In this document: positions 18,044-25,981 of the stretch, in pieces
Numbering within the stretch: position 1 is the first letter of the stretch
How the letters are laid out: each line of letters begins with the position of its first letter
Source: Gemmatimonadota bacterium
GTDB lineage: Bacteria; Gemmatimonadota; Gemmatimonadetes; Gemmatimonadales; GWC2-71-9
Length of the DNA stretch: 64,000 nt
NCBI GenBank assembly: GCA_009692115.1
Contig: SHZU01000004.1
Coordinates: 202,275-266,274 of the forward strand
Reading direction: 5' to 3'
Notes under the pieces: model-generated
Database searches by the model: none
Told to the model about the DNA's origin: nothing
What the model saw: the letters and a program-made list of their open reading frames with translations, nothing else
Position numbers and translations under genes: made by a program

Positions 18044-21000
18044 ATGACTCGCTCACTCATTCTCGCGGCGCTCCTCGCCTCTCCTGTGTTCGCTCAGGCC
18101 CCGGCCGGTCCCGGCGGCCCGCCTCCGAAGCCCTTGCCGCTGGAAGCCAAGCGGAAAAGCGAATTCACCGCCACCAAGGGCACTTGGATGTCCTTGGATG
18201 TAAGCCCCGATGGTCAGACCATCGTGTTCGACCTGCTGGGTGACATCTACACGATGCCGATCGGAGGGGGCAACGCCACGCCGTTGATGACCGGCATGGC
18301 GTTCGACGCCCAGCCGCGGTTCAGCCCCGACGGGAAGAGGATCACTTTCGTATCCGACCGGAGCGGCGGCGACAACCTCTTCACCATGATGCTCGACAAG
18401 TCGGACACCACCCAAATCACCCAGGGCAGCGCCTTCCAGTACGTCTCGCCGGAGTGGTCGCCGGACGGCAAATCCATTGTCGTGAGCCGGGGTAGCGGCA
18501 CCTTCCCGACGGCCAAGCTGCATCTCTATCCGGTCGATGGCGGCTCGGGCTTTCCGCTGATTCAACCCGGTCCCCAGACCGCGAACCTCAAGACGCTTGG
18601 GGCCGCCTTCAGTCCGGATGGCCGGTACGTCTGGTTCGCGGCCCGGTCCGGCGACTGGCACTACAATGCCGTGTTTCCCCAGTACCAAATCGGGTCGTAC
18701 GATCGACAGACGGGTGCCATGACCGAACTCTCGAGCCGGTATGGGTCCGGGTTCCGCCCGGCCGTGTCACCGGACGGCAAGTGGCTGACCTATGCCTCCC
18801 GCCATGAAGCGAATACCGGCCTTCGGATCCGGAGTCTCGTCACCGGGGATGAAAGCTGGTTGGCGCATCCGATTCAACGCGATGATATCGAGGCCCGGGC
18901 CACCCTCGATGCCTTGCCCGGCTACGCCTTCACGCCCGACTCCCGGGCCGTCATTATCTCGTACGGGGGCGAAATTTGGCGAGTGCCGGTCGACAAATCG
19001 GCCCCCGCCAAGATCCCCTTCAGCGTCGAGGTGAAACTCGACGTCGGGCCCGAGGTGAAATTCGTCTATCGGGTCGATACCACGGCCAACCTGGTGGCCA
19101 AACAGATCCGCAATCCGGCCGCGTCGCCCGACGGCAAGCGACTGGCGTTCGTGGCGCTCGACCGGGTCTATGTCATGGATCTCCCCAGCGGAACACCCCG
19201 CCGGGTGTCGACCGCCGATGTCGGAGAATACCAGCCGGTGTGGTCGCCGGATGGCAAGTCGATCGCCTACATCACCTGGGCTGACGCGGCCGCCGGTCAC
19301 CTCATGAAAGCGGGCGTTGATGGCCGGCCGGTTCCGCCGGTGCAATTGACCCGGACGGCCGCCCTCTATAGCAATCCGGCCTGGACTCCCGATGGGGCTC
19401 GGATCGTCGCCACGCGCCAAGCCGGTCGCGATCTTGTCGAGGCCTCCGGGAACGGCGGCGGGGTCATTGGCGGCGATTTCGTTTGGGTTCCCGCGGCCGG
19501 CGGCGAGGTCAAGATGATCGCGCCGACGGCCGGCCGCGATGTGGCGCATTTCGTCACCAGCCAGCCGGACCGGATCTACGCGTCGAGCTTCGGAGAGGGG
19601 TTGGTGTCGTTCCGCTGGGACGGAACCGACGTGAAGCAGATTATCCGGATCACCGGGCCGTCGCCGTTTGGCGCGGTGCCTGGAGGCTCCACCCTCGAGC
19701 CCGAGGGTGAGCTCGTGTTCCTGCCCCGCCGGGTGTCACCGGTCAAGGCCGCCGATTTCCGCTTGATCGACGCGCTGGAAGGCGGAGCGCCGTTCCTGCC
19801 GGCCAGTCTGATCATGATCGCTCCCAGTGGCGATCGGGTCCTGGCGCAGGTCCAGACCGACGTGTTCTCCATGCCGCTGGTCCAGGTCGGCGGGCCGGTG
19901 CCCAACGTCAACGTCATGGGTGGGGGCGGCGTGTCGGTTCGGAAACTCTCCGATGTCGGCGGCGAATTCCCGTCGTGGGGCGGCGATGGAAAGTCGGTCC
20001 ACTTTGCGTTGGGCAACGTCCTGTTCAGCTACAATCTGGACCGGGCCAAGATTGTCGATGACAGTCTCAAAGCCGTCAACCGCACCAAGGCGGACAGCGT
20101 CCGGGTCAAGGCCGCGATTCAAGACAGCGTCAAAACCTTGAAAGCCCTGGGCGACAGCTTGATCAAAGCCCTCACTCCCGTACCGGATTCGATCAAGATC
20201 AAGATCTTCGATCTCGAGAACCGGCGGGCGGCCGACACGACGAAGGCCAAGCCCGACACCAGCAAGGCCAAGAAGGACGAGAAGCCCGGCTACAAGCCCG
20301 AGGAACTCAAGATCAAAGTCGAGGTCGCGCGCGATCTGCCCCGAGGCGTCGTCGTCCTTCGCGGCGGCCGCGCGGTGACGATGAAGGGCAAGGAGATCAT
20401 CGAGGACGCCGATGTCGTGGTCCGTGACAACCGGATCGTCGCGGTCGGGGCACGGGGTCAGGTTGTCATTCCCTCCGGTGCCAAAGTCATCGACGTGACC
20501 GGCAAGACCATCATGCCGGGCATGGTCGACACCCACTACCATGCCCAGTGGCTGATTCCGGAAATTCACCCGAGCCAAGCGTGGCAGTACCTGACCACCC
20601 TGGCGTATGGCGTCACCACCACCCGCGACCCGCAGACGGCGGTCAGCGACATCCTGAGCTACCAGGATCGAGTCGAGGCGGGCGGGATGGTCGGCCCCCG
20701 GATTTACTCGACCGGCCCCGGATTGTTCGGCAGTGACAACATCAAGGACCTCGATCACGCCAAGACCTTCTTGAAGCGATACTCCCAATACTGGGATACC
20801 AAGACCCTCAAGATGTACATGTCGGGCAACCGCCAGCAGCGGCAGTGGATCCTCATGGCCGCCAAGGAACTCGGCATCATGCCCACCACCGAGGGCGGGC
20901 TCGACTTCAAGCTGAACTTGACCCACGCCCAGGACGGCTATCCCGGAATCGAGCATGCGCTGCCGATCACTCCGATCTTCGACGACGTGGTCCAGTTGTT

Positions 21001-21622
21001 CAAGACCAGCCAAACCACCAACTCGCCCACGCTCTTGGTGTCCTACGGCGGGCCGTTTGGTGAGAACTACTTCTATTCGACTGAAGACGTGGTTGGCGAC
21101 AAGAAGCTCGCCACCTTCATGCCGAAGGGTCAGATCGATTCGCGGGCGCTTCGACGCGGTTCAGCTTTTGGCTACCAACAGGGTGGGTGGTTCAACAAAG
21201 ACGAGTATGTCTTCTCCCGTCACGCCGAGTTCATCAAGAAGCTGATTGAAGGCGGCGCGCGGGCGGCGGTGGGCGCCCATGGCCAGATTCAAGGAATCGG
21301 CAATCACTGGGAACTCTGGGCCATGGCGTCGGGAGGCTTGTCCAATCACGATGCCCTGCGGGCGGCCACGATATATGGCGCCGAGGCGATCGGGATGGGC
21401 ACCGACATCGGTAGCCTGGAAGCCGGCAAGCTGGCCGACATTCTGGTGCTCGATAAGAACCCGCTCGAGAACATCCGGAACAGCAACACGATCAAGTACA
21501 TCGTGAAAAACGGCCGGGTCTACGAGGGCGATACCCTGAACGAGATCTTCCCGCGGGTCCGGCCCATGGCCAAACAGTGGTGGGCCGACCTCAAACCGGT
21601 GACCGCCGCCGGTCTTAAATAG
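18044..21622 (+). CDS. TolB-like beta-propeller/amidohydrolase fusion, copy B
   Basis: A 1192-residue paralogue of copy A, starting 2 bp after its stop, so the two are co-transcribed and probably translationally linked. A signal peptide (MTRSLILAALLASPVFAQA) and PD40 blades are followed by the amidohydrolase metal motif GMVDTHYHAQW at about residue 827. The conserved tail is ESGKLAD-like (LEAGKLADILVLDKNPLENI). Copy B carries an extra lysine- and threonine-rich linker (about residues 680-760, with DTTKAKPDTSKAKKDEKPG) between propeller and hydrolase that copy A lacks. A strong terminator follows. The pairing suggests two related secreted hydrolases with different substrates or heteromer formation. 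Confidence 0.92.
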   Translation: MTRSLILAALLASPVFAQAPAGPGGPPPKPLPLEAKRKSEFTATKGTWMSLDVSPDGQTIVFDLLGDIYTMPIGGGNATPLMTGMAFDAQPRFSPDGKRITFVSDRSGGDNLFTMMLDKSDTTQITQGSAFQYVSPEWSPDGKSIVVSRGSGTFPTAKLHLYPVDGGSGFPLIQPGPQTANLKTLGAAFSPDGRYVWFAARSGDWHYNAVFPQYQIGSYDRQTGAMTELSSRYGSGFRPAVSPDGKWLTYASRHEANTGLRIRSLVTGDESWLAHPIQRDDIEARATLDALPGYAFTPDSRAVIISYGGEIWRVPVDKSAPAKIPFSVEVKLDVGPEVKFVYRVDTTANLVAKQIRNPAASPDGKRLAFVALDRVYVMDLPSGTPRRVSTADVGEYQPVWSPDGKSIAYITWADAAAGHLMKAGVDGRPVPPVQLTRTAALYSNPAWTPDGARIVATRQAGRDLVEASGNGGGVIGGDFVWVPAAGGEVKMIAPTAGRDVAHFVTSQPDRIYASSFGEGLVSFRWDGTDVKQIIRITGPSPFGAVPGGSTLEPEGELVFLPRRVSPVKAADFRLIDALEGGAPFLPASLIMIAPSGDRVLAQVQTDVFSMPLVQVGGPVPNVNVMGGGGVSVRKLSDVGGEFPSWGGDGKSVHFALGNVLFSYNLDRAKIVDDSLKAVNRTKADSVRVKAAIQDSVKTLKALGDSLIKALTPVPDSIKIKIFDLENRRAADTTKAKPDTSKAKKDEKPGYKPEELKIKVEVARDLPRGVVVLRGGRAVTMKGKEIIEDADVVVRDNRIVAVGARGQVVIPSGAKVIDVTGKTIMPGMVDTHYHAQWLIPEIHPSQAWQYLTTLAYGVTTTRDPQTAVSDILSYQDRVEAGGMVGPRIYSTGPGLFGSDNIKDLDHAKTFLKRYSQYWDTKTLKMYMSGNRQQRQWILMAAKELGIMPTTEGGLDFKLNLTHAQDGYPGIEHALPITPIFDDVVQLFKTSQTTNSPTLLVSYGGPFGENYFYSTEDVVGDKKLATFMPKGQIDSRALRRGSAFGYQQGGWFNKDEYVFSRHAEFIKKLIEGGARAAVGAHGQIQGIGNHWELWAMASGGLSNHDALRAATIYGAEAIGMGTDIGSLEAGKLADILVLDKNPLENIRNSNTIKYIVKNGRVYEGDTLNEIFPRVRPMAKQWWADLKPVTAAGLK

Positions 21623-21639
21623 CTGGAGGCGCCGAACGG

Positions 21640-21678
21640 AACGGGGCGGGCCTTCTGGGCCCGCCCCGTTTGCGTTTT
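21640..21678 (+). terminator. Rho-independent terminator after the amidohydrolase array
   Basis: A perfect 13-bp stem (AACGGGGCGGGCC at 21640-21652, GGCCCGCCCCGTT at 21658-21670) with loop TTCTG is followed by TGCGTTTT. It separates the array from the convergent TetR gene. Confidence 0.85.
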
Positions 21679-21682
21679 GGGC

Positions 21683-22195
21683 TCAAGGCGCCACCATGCT
21701 GGTCCAGAGTCGATCGTATGCGGTCCGGAGTACCTCACGACTCGTGGCCCGGCTCTGCAGCAGCGTCACGCCCTCGATCATCGCCTCGATCGAGGCCGCG
21801 TCCGCAATGGCCTCGCTCGGAAGGCTGAGCAGTCGGGCCACGGCGGCCCGAAACGACTCCCCCCGCCGGGGCTCCGTTCCACGGTATCCAGCTCCGGCCA
21901 GCGAGACCCAGGCGCCGAACCGGCCCGAGTCGACCTCCGCGACGATCTCCTCCCAAAGCCGGTCGATCCCCTCAATCCCGTCCCCTCCAGCCAGCGCCTC
22001 GAACCGCCGATCCCACCGGGTCCGCTCGATCTCGCCAGCCGTCAGATCAAGCAGTGCGGCCTTCGACCGGTAGTGATAAAGGACCAGTCCCTTCGCGCAT
22101 CGGGCCCCCCGAGCCACTTCCTCGAGACTCCAGCCCGCCAACCCCTTCCGGACCACGACCGCCACTGATTGATCGAGAATCACTTGCTTAAGCAT
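21683..22195 (-). CDS. TetR family transcriptional regulator
   Basis: A 170-residue regulator. The N-terminal helix-turn-helix follows the TetR pattern (VVRKGLAGWSLEEVARGARC, then KGLVLYHYRSKAALLD) and the C-terminal ligand domain is helical and divergent. The ATG at 22193-22195 is used; a GTG 9 bp upstream is also possible. Two inverted repeats of the form TGAC-N6-GTCA lie upstream, the nearer being a perfect 16-bp palindrome 10-20 bp before the start. These are the expected autoregulatory operators. The facing PAS/HTH gene is the probable co-regulated target. The ligand is unknown. Confidence 0.88.
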   Translation of the reverse strand: MLKQVILDQSVAVVVRKGLAGWSLEEVARGARCAKGLVLYHYRSKAALLDLTAGEIERTRWDRRFEALAGGDGIEGIDRLWEEIVAEVDSGRFGAWVSLAGAGYRGTEPRRGESFRAAVARLLSLPSEAIADAASIEAMIEGVTLLQSRATSREVLRTAYDRLWTSMVAP

Positions 22196-22213
22196 CCTGA
22201 ACACTGGGCCGAA

Positions 22214-22229
22214 TTGACCGTACGGTCAA
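22214..22229. promoter_or_regulatory. Palindromic operator 1 (TetR-type)
   Basis: Perfect palindrome TTGACCGTACGGTCAA just upstream of the TetR start, with half-site TGACCG. This spacing and placement are typical of TetR autoregulation. Confidence 0.7.
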
Positions 22230-22288
22230 GTCTCGGGTGCCTGGGTTGCCCAAATCCGAGAATCATCAAACCCATAATTCGCAGAGAC

Positions 22289-22302
22289 TGACTAACCGGT
22301 CA
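22289..22302. promoter_or_regulatory. Imperfect operator 2 (TGAC-N6-GTCA)
   Basis: TGACTAACCGGTCA keeps the outer TGAC/GTCA arms and N6 spacing of operator 1, 73 bp away, in the same divergent intergenic region. Confidence 0.5.
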
Positions 22303-22319
22303 AGTGACTCCTCAACCCA

Positions 22320-22333
22320 GCCGAGTGCCGAGC
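22320..22333. repeat. Dispersed GCCGAGYG repeat, copy 4 (two units)
   Basis: GCCGAGTGCCGAGC lies between operator 2 and the PAS/HTH gene and is the shortest copy in the window. Confidence 0.6.
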
Positions 22334-22372
22334 CCCTGAAACCTATTGGAACGTCCCCCCGTAACTCATCCT

Positions 22373-22819
22373 ATGTCAAATCCAACCCCGCCCTCGATGC
22401 CGTCGGTCTTCTCGCCGCTCGCAAAATCGCTCTTGGATGCCTTCTCTGAGGGCGTTGTCGTTTTTGATGCCCAGGGCAAAGTTTTGTATGCCAACCAAAA
22501 CGCCCGCGAATTAGGCCTCGACCTCTCGCAGACGTCCCGGGAGTTGATGCCCCAGTTGGCCGAGTTTGGGGGCCGGCTTAAGCCGCTCAAGGTCGGGACC
22601 ATCGATCTGGGTGAGGCGATGTTCTTGCCAGGCAACGCTGGCCCGAAGACGCTTGCGGAACGGGAAAAGGAAGCCATCGTTCGTTCGCTCGACGCCAACG
22701 CCTGGAAATTGGCTGAAACCGCCCAAAGCTTAGGGATCAGCCGCACCACCTTGTGGCGCCGCCTCCGGGCCTATGGCCTCCATCGCGATGGCCGAAGCAA
22801 GTGGGCCCAAGCGTCCTAG
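22373..22819 (+). CDS. Stand-alone PAS-like/Fis-type HTH regulator
   Basis: A 148-residue protein with two parts. Residues about 15-50 (LLDAFSEGVVVFDAQGKVLY, then ANQNAREL) form a PAS-like sensor start. Residues about 95-140 (EREKEAIVRSLDANAWKLAE, then SLGISRTTLWRRLRAYGL) form a Fis/NtrC-type HTH_8. It looks like an NtrC-family activator from which the AAA+ sigma-54 domain is missing, so it cannot act as a classical sigma-54 activator and may work as a small DNA-binding regulator. ATG 22373 is preferred over an upstream TTG. It faces the TetR gene across two operator sites and is likely repressed by it. Confidence 0.75.
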   Translation: MSNPTPPSMPSVFSPLAKSLLDAFSEGVVVFDAQGKVLYANQNARELGLDLSQTSRELMPQLAEFGGRLKPLKVGTIDLGEAMFLPGNAGPKTLAEREKEAIVRSLDANAWKLAETAQSLGISRTTLWRRLRAYGLHRDGRSKWAQAS

Positions 22820-22932
22820 ATCCCGAGTCGCCGGCCACCCCACTCCGCCACCCCCACCCGCGCCTCCCAAACCCGTCCGTCCAAAGTCCTTCGATCTTGT
22901 GTTCGGAGCCATTCGCTGAGACCTTCCTCGCG

Positions 22933-23451
22933 ATGCGTACCCTTGCCTTCGGACTGCTCGTCCTGCCGTTTGGTTGCCCAATTCCGGCCGCCCCGGCGCT
23001 CGACGGTCCTGGGGTCGTGTCGGTCGAGTGGACCGCATCGCGGTCCGGCGGGTTCGCCGCCCGCCCGGAAGTGTCGTGGTGCCCCGCCGATTCCATGCTT
23101 GAAATCCTCGCGATCCGCGGCGACACTGCCTTTGGACTAACCCTGTTCGCCCAAGATTCACTCCGATTGGGCCACTTTCCGGTGGTGTCCGGTGCGGTGT
23201 CATCGAGCTGGCGGCCGCTCGCGTTCGGCGCGCTCCGGTTGGTCAACGATTCGGCGAACATCGGGTTCGAGGCCACCGGGGGCAATGTCCAGGTGACCCG
23301 GGCCGACGGGGGCTTTGTCTCCGGAACCCTCGACGCCCGGTTCAAGCTCGTCGACGGTCCCGACACCCTGAGAGTCACGGGCAAGTTTCTCGACTTGATG
23401 ATCAACCCGGCGGTCGGGCAGTGCGGCCGGGTCTTCAAGCCGAGGCCATAG
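22933..23451 (+). CDS. Secreted or lipoprotein-like protein of unknown function
   Basis: A 172-residue protein with a hydrophobic N-terminus (MRTLAFGLLVLPFGC) that could be a signal peptide or a poor lipobox ending at Cys15. The mature part is beta-rich, with SVEWTASRSGGFAARPEVSW, GHFPVVSG and GTLDARFKLVDGPDTLRVTG, and includes two further cysteines. No family is recognised. The frame is open upstream but that stretch is proline-rich and non-protein-like, so ATG 22933 is chosen. ispH begins 4 bp after the stop, which suggests co-transcription. Confidence 0.6.
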   Translation: MRTLAFGLLVLPFGCPIPAAPALDGPGVVSVEWTASRSGGFAARPEVSWCPADSMLEILAIRGDTAFGLTLFAQDSLRLGHFPVVSGAVSSSWRPLAFGALRLVNDSANIGFEATGGNVQVTRADGGFVSGTLDARFKLVDGPDTLRVTGKFLDLMINPAVGQCGRVFKPRP

Positions 23452-23455
23452 CGGC

Positions 23456-24664
23456 ATGCCCGAGCAGACCTATTTTCGCAAAGGCTTCGGACTCAAGGGG
23501 GCCATCGAAGGGCTCCTCACCGCCGACTACCACAGCGGCGTCATCGACGCCTTCAAGGCCAACGGGTACCGGCTCTCGGTTGGCCCGCTCACCTTCCGCC
23601 TGGCCAAGGAGTTCGGGTTCTGTTACGGCGTCGACCGAGCGGTCGAGTACGCCTATGAAACCCGAACCAAGTTTCCGGATCGCCAACTGGTGATGGTTGG
23701 TGAGATCATCCACAACCCGCATGTCAACAAGAAACTCGAAGCCATGGGCCTCGAGTTCATTCACCGGGGCGAAGACGGTCACTTCGACTTCTCGGGGATC
23801 ACCGCCGACCATGTCGTGATTCTTCCCGCCTTCGGCGTCACGATTCAGGACTTCACCACCCTTCGGGCCATCGGTTGCGTGCTGGTGGACACCACCTGCG
23901 GTTCGGTGCTGAATGTTTGGAAGCGGGTCGAATCCTATGCCCGCGATGGCTTTACGTCGGTCATCCACGGCAAGTACTGGCATGAAGAAACCAAGGCTAC
24001 CGCAAGCCAGGTCACCAAGTTCCCCAATGGCCGTTATTTGGTGCTCTTCGACATGGCCGAGGCCAGGCAAGTCATCGCCTATCTGGAACACGGCGGCGAT
24101 GTGACCGGGTTGGCCGAGCGGTTCGCCAAGACGGCATCTGAGGGGTTCGATTTCGACCGCGATCTGACCCGGGTCGGGATCGCCAATCAGACCACGATGC
24201 TTTCGAAAGAGTCGCTGGCGATTGCCGAGGAGTTCCGCCAAGCGTTGACTCGGAAGTTCGGCCTCGCGCATGAAGCCGATCATGTCCGCACCTTCGATAC
24301 GATTTGCTCGGCAACCCAAGAACGGCAGGATGCGGTGGCGGAGTTACTCGATGACCCGCCCGACATGATGGTCGTGGTCGGCGGCTACAACTCCAGCAAT
24401 ACGAACCACTTGGCCGCCCTTTGTGCCCGTCGGGGAGTCCCGACCTTTCACATCGAAGACGCCGATTGCATCGATCCGGCCGCCGGGACGATTCGGCACC
24501 GTCCGGTCGGCGCGAAGCAGGAAATGGTGACCCCCGCCTGGCTCGGCGGGACCCGGACCATCGGTCTGACCGCCGGCGCTTCGACGCCGAACAACAAGAT
24601 CGGTGAGACGGTGGTTCGGATTGCCATCGGGCTCGGAATCGACCCCGCCGACCTGCTTCGGTAG
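23456..24664 (+). CDS. ispH: 4-hydroxy-3-methylbut-2-enyl diphosphate reductase
   Basis: This 402-residue iron-sulfur enzyme catalyses the last step of the non-mevalonate isoprenoid pathway, reducing HMBPP to IPP and DMAPP. The three [4Fe-4S] cluster cysteines are C56 (FCYGVDRAVE), C148 (VDTTCGSV) and C284 (DTICSATQERQ). The catalytic-site histidines and glutamate region (HGKYWHEETKATAS) is present. At 402 residues it belongs to the long plant/cyanobacterial-type IspH rather than the roughly 310-residue E. coli form. It is probably cytoplasmic. The short gap to the preceding secreted protein suggests an operon. Confidence 0.95.
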   Translation: MPEQTYFRKGFGLKGAIEGLLTADYHSGVIDAFKANGYRLSVGPLTFRLAKEFGFCYGVDRAVEYAYETRTKFPDRQLVMVGEIIHNPHVNKKLEAMGLEFIHRGEDGHFDFSGITADHVVILPAFGVTIQDFTTLRAIGCVLVDTTCGSVLNVWKRVESYARDGFTSVIHGKYWHEETKATASQVTKFPNGRYLVLFDMAEARQVIAYLEHGGDVTGLAERFAKTASEGFDFDRDLTRVGIANQTTMLSKESLAIAEEFRQALTRKFGLAHEADHVRTFDTICSATQERQDAVAELLDDPPDMMVVVGGYNSSNTNHLAALCARRGVPTFHIEDADCIDPAAGTIRHRPVGAKQEMVTPAWLGGTRTIGLTAGASTPNNKIGETVVRIAIGLGIDPADLLR

Positions 24665-24719
24665 TTCTGCGGTGAGGGCGTAGCGGAGTTAGCTTTGGGG
24701 CGCTACACTCCCGGCCTCT

Positions 24720-25076
24720 ATGTCGATCCGCGAAACGCTCGAATCCCTGCCCTCGATTGTCGCCCGGCGGGTCAATTCCCGGGAAGGTTTCTTCACCGCC
24801 GGCCGGATGTTTGCCCTGGTGGCGGAGACCACCGTTTGGCTCCGATTGCCGGTTCCTACCGGAGCCCAGGTGGTCGAAACCCTGGTGGGCCTGCCGTTGG
24901 TCGATCCGCCGATTCCGAACGGACTGACCTGGGTTGCGGTGCCAGTCGCCCTGACCGACCCGGCCGAACTGCACGACCTGATTCTTCAATCCCACCAGGC
25001 GGTACGCCAGGCCGGCCGGCGAGCCCGCCGCGATCGCTCAACCATGCGGCGACGGCGAACCCGGACCCCCGCCTAA
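24720..25076 (+). CDS. Small protein, unknown function
   Basis: A 118-residue protein. The central part (GFFTAGRMFALVAETTVWLR, then AVPVALTDPAELHDLILQSH) is vaguely similar in layout to TfoX-N or luciferase-like (DUF5519) small domains. These end in a helix carrying arginine-rich tails like RQAGRRARRDRS here, but the match is too weak to name. Its last codons overlap the convergent DUF72 gene by 4 bp. The codon pattern and tight packing support a real gene. Confidence 0.6.
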   Translation: MSIRETLESLPSIVARRVNSREGFFTAGRMFALVAETTVWLRLPVPTGAQVVETLVGLPLVDPPIPNGLTWVAVPVALTDPAELHDLILQSHQAVRQAGRRARRDRSTMRRRRTRTPA

Positions 25077-25981
25077 CTGGGCGGGGCCAGCATCCGGGCC
25101 ACCGCGGCGATCGTGAGCGGGGCGCTCCCCTCTGCTCGATTGTTCACCAATACATAGGCCGGCAGCCGAAGCCCGGCTGCCGTCTGGACCAGCCGCACCA
25201 AGTCACCCCGCAACGGAGCATTGGGTTCCTGGATCCGGTCGTAGGGCTGGAATTGGTCCACCGCATCGGCGTAGGTCCGGCCTGGTTTGAGGAGGGCTCG
25301 GGCCACGATAAAACGGGCGGTGATCGAATCGGGATGATCCAATTGCTCGCCGATCGAAGGCATCCGGGTCCAGGAATTGAAGACGTGGGCCACCCCGTGT
25401 TCGCGAAGTACCGCAAAGTAGGCCGGGGAGAGGAAATCTTCGTTTCGAATCTCGATCCCGTACTGGCCTTCGGTTGGGAGCCGGCCCAGAAACTGATCCA
25501 GCAGCCCGGCGAACTGATCCGGCGTAACCCGGTCGCTTCGGCTGATGGTTGGAAACTCGAAGACGAACGGCCCGGTGTGATCGGCAAAATGGGCTTGGTA
25601 TGGCTCCCAGATGTCGGAGCGGAACAGGTCCGCGTTGAGGAAGTCCGGGTTGCGCTGGCCCTTCGAGGCGAAGACGGTCAGACGGTCCCACACCTTGCTG
25701 ACGCAGCGGAAGCCTGCGGGCAGGGCCTTTCCCCAATTCGTGAGGCTGCTTGCCTTGGGCGGGCCGTAGAAACTCGAGTCGATTCCCACCGTCGAGAACA
25801 GCGGAAACCGGGCATACTCAGCCAGCATTTTCGCTGTGGCCCCGCTGGCGGGATAGGGTTTTGAATAGACCAAGCCGGTCCACCCGGGATAGGTCCAGGT
25901 GGAGGTGCCGAAGTGCACGTCCGGCGGGATCGCTGCCCGGAGCCGCTCCAACTCCTCCGCGGTTGGTCGGAGCTCCGGCAT
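25073..25981 (-). CDS. DUF72 family (YecE-like) protein
   Basis: A 302-residue TIM-barrel-like protein of the DUF72/YecE family. Diagnostic stretches are FGTSTWTYPGWTGLVYSKPY near the N-terminus, then GIDSSFYGPP, FRCVSKVWDRLTVF, FVFEFPTISRSD, YGIEIRNEDFLSPAYF and PAYVLVNNRAEGSAPLTIA. No reaction has been settled for the family. The ATG at 25979-25981 overlaps the TGA of the upstream sugar dehydrogenase gene, so the two share a transcript. A 55-codon upstream extension is rejected because it translates that gene out of frame. Confidence 0.88.
   Translation of the reverse strand: MPELRPTAEELERLRAAIPPDVHFGTSTWTYPGWTGLVYSKPYPASGATAKMLAEYARFPLFSTVGIDSSFYGPPKASSLTNWGKALPAGFRCVSKVWDRLTVFASKGQRNPDFLNADLFRSDIWEPYQAHFADHTGPFVFEFPTISRSDRVTPDQFAGLLDQFLGRLPTEGQYGIEIRNEDFLSPAYFAVLREHGVAHVFNSWTRMPSIGEQLDHPDSITARFIVARALLKPGRTYADAVDQFQPYDRIQEPNAPLRGDLVRLVQTAAGLRLPAYVLVNNRAEGSAPLTIAAVARMLAPPS

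Noticed and set aside
16449-18056. 535-codon reverse open frame under amidohydrolase copy A
   Set aside because: Composition is typical of antisense frames in high-GC genes and it has no recognisable domain.
22753-22932. 60-codon upstream extension of the secreted protein at 22933
   Set aside because: The extension is proline/serine-rich and overlaps the end of the HTH gene; ATG 22933 begins a clear hydrophobic signal.
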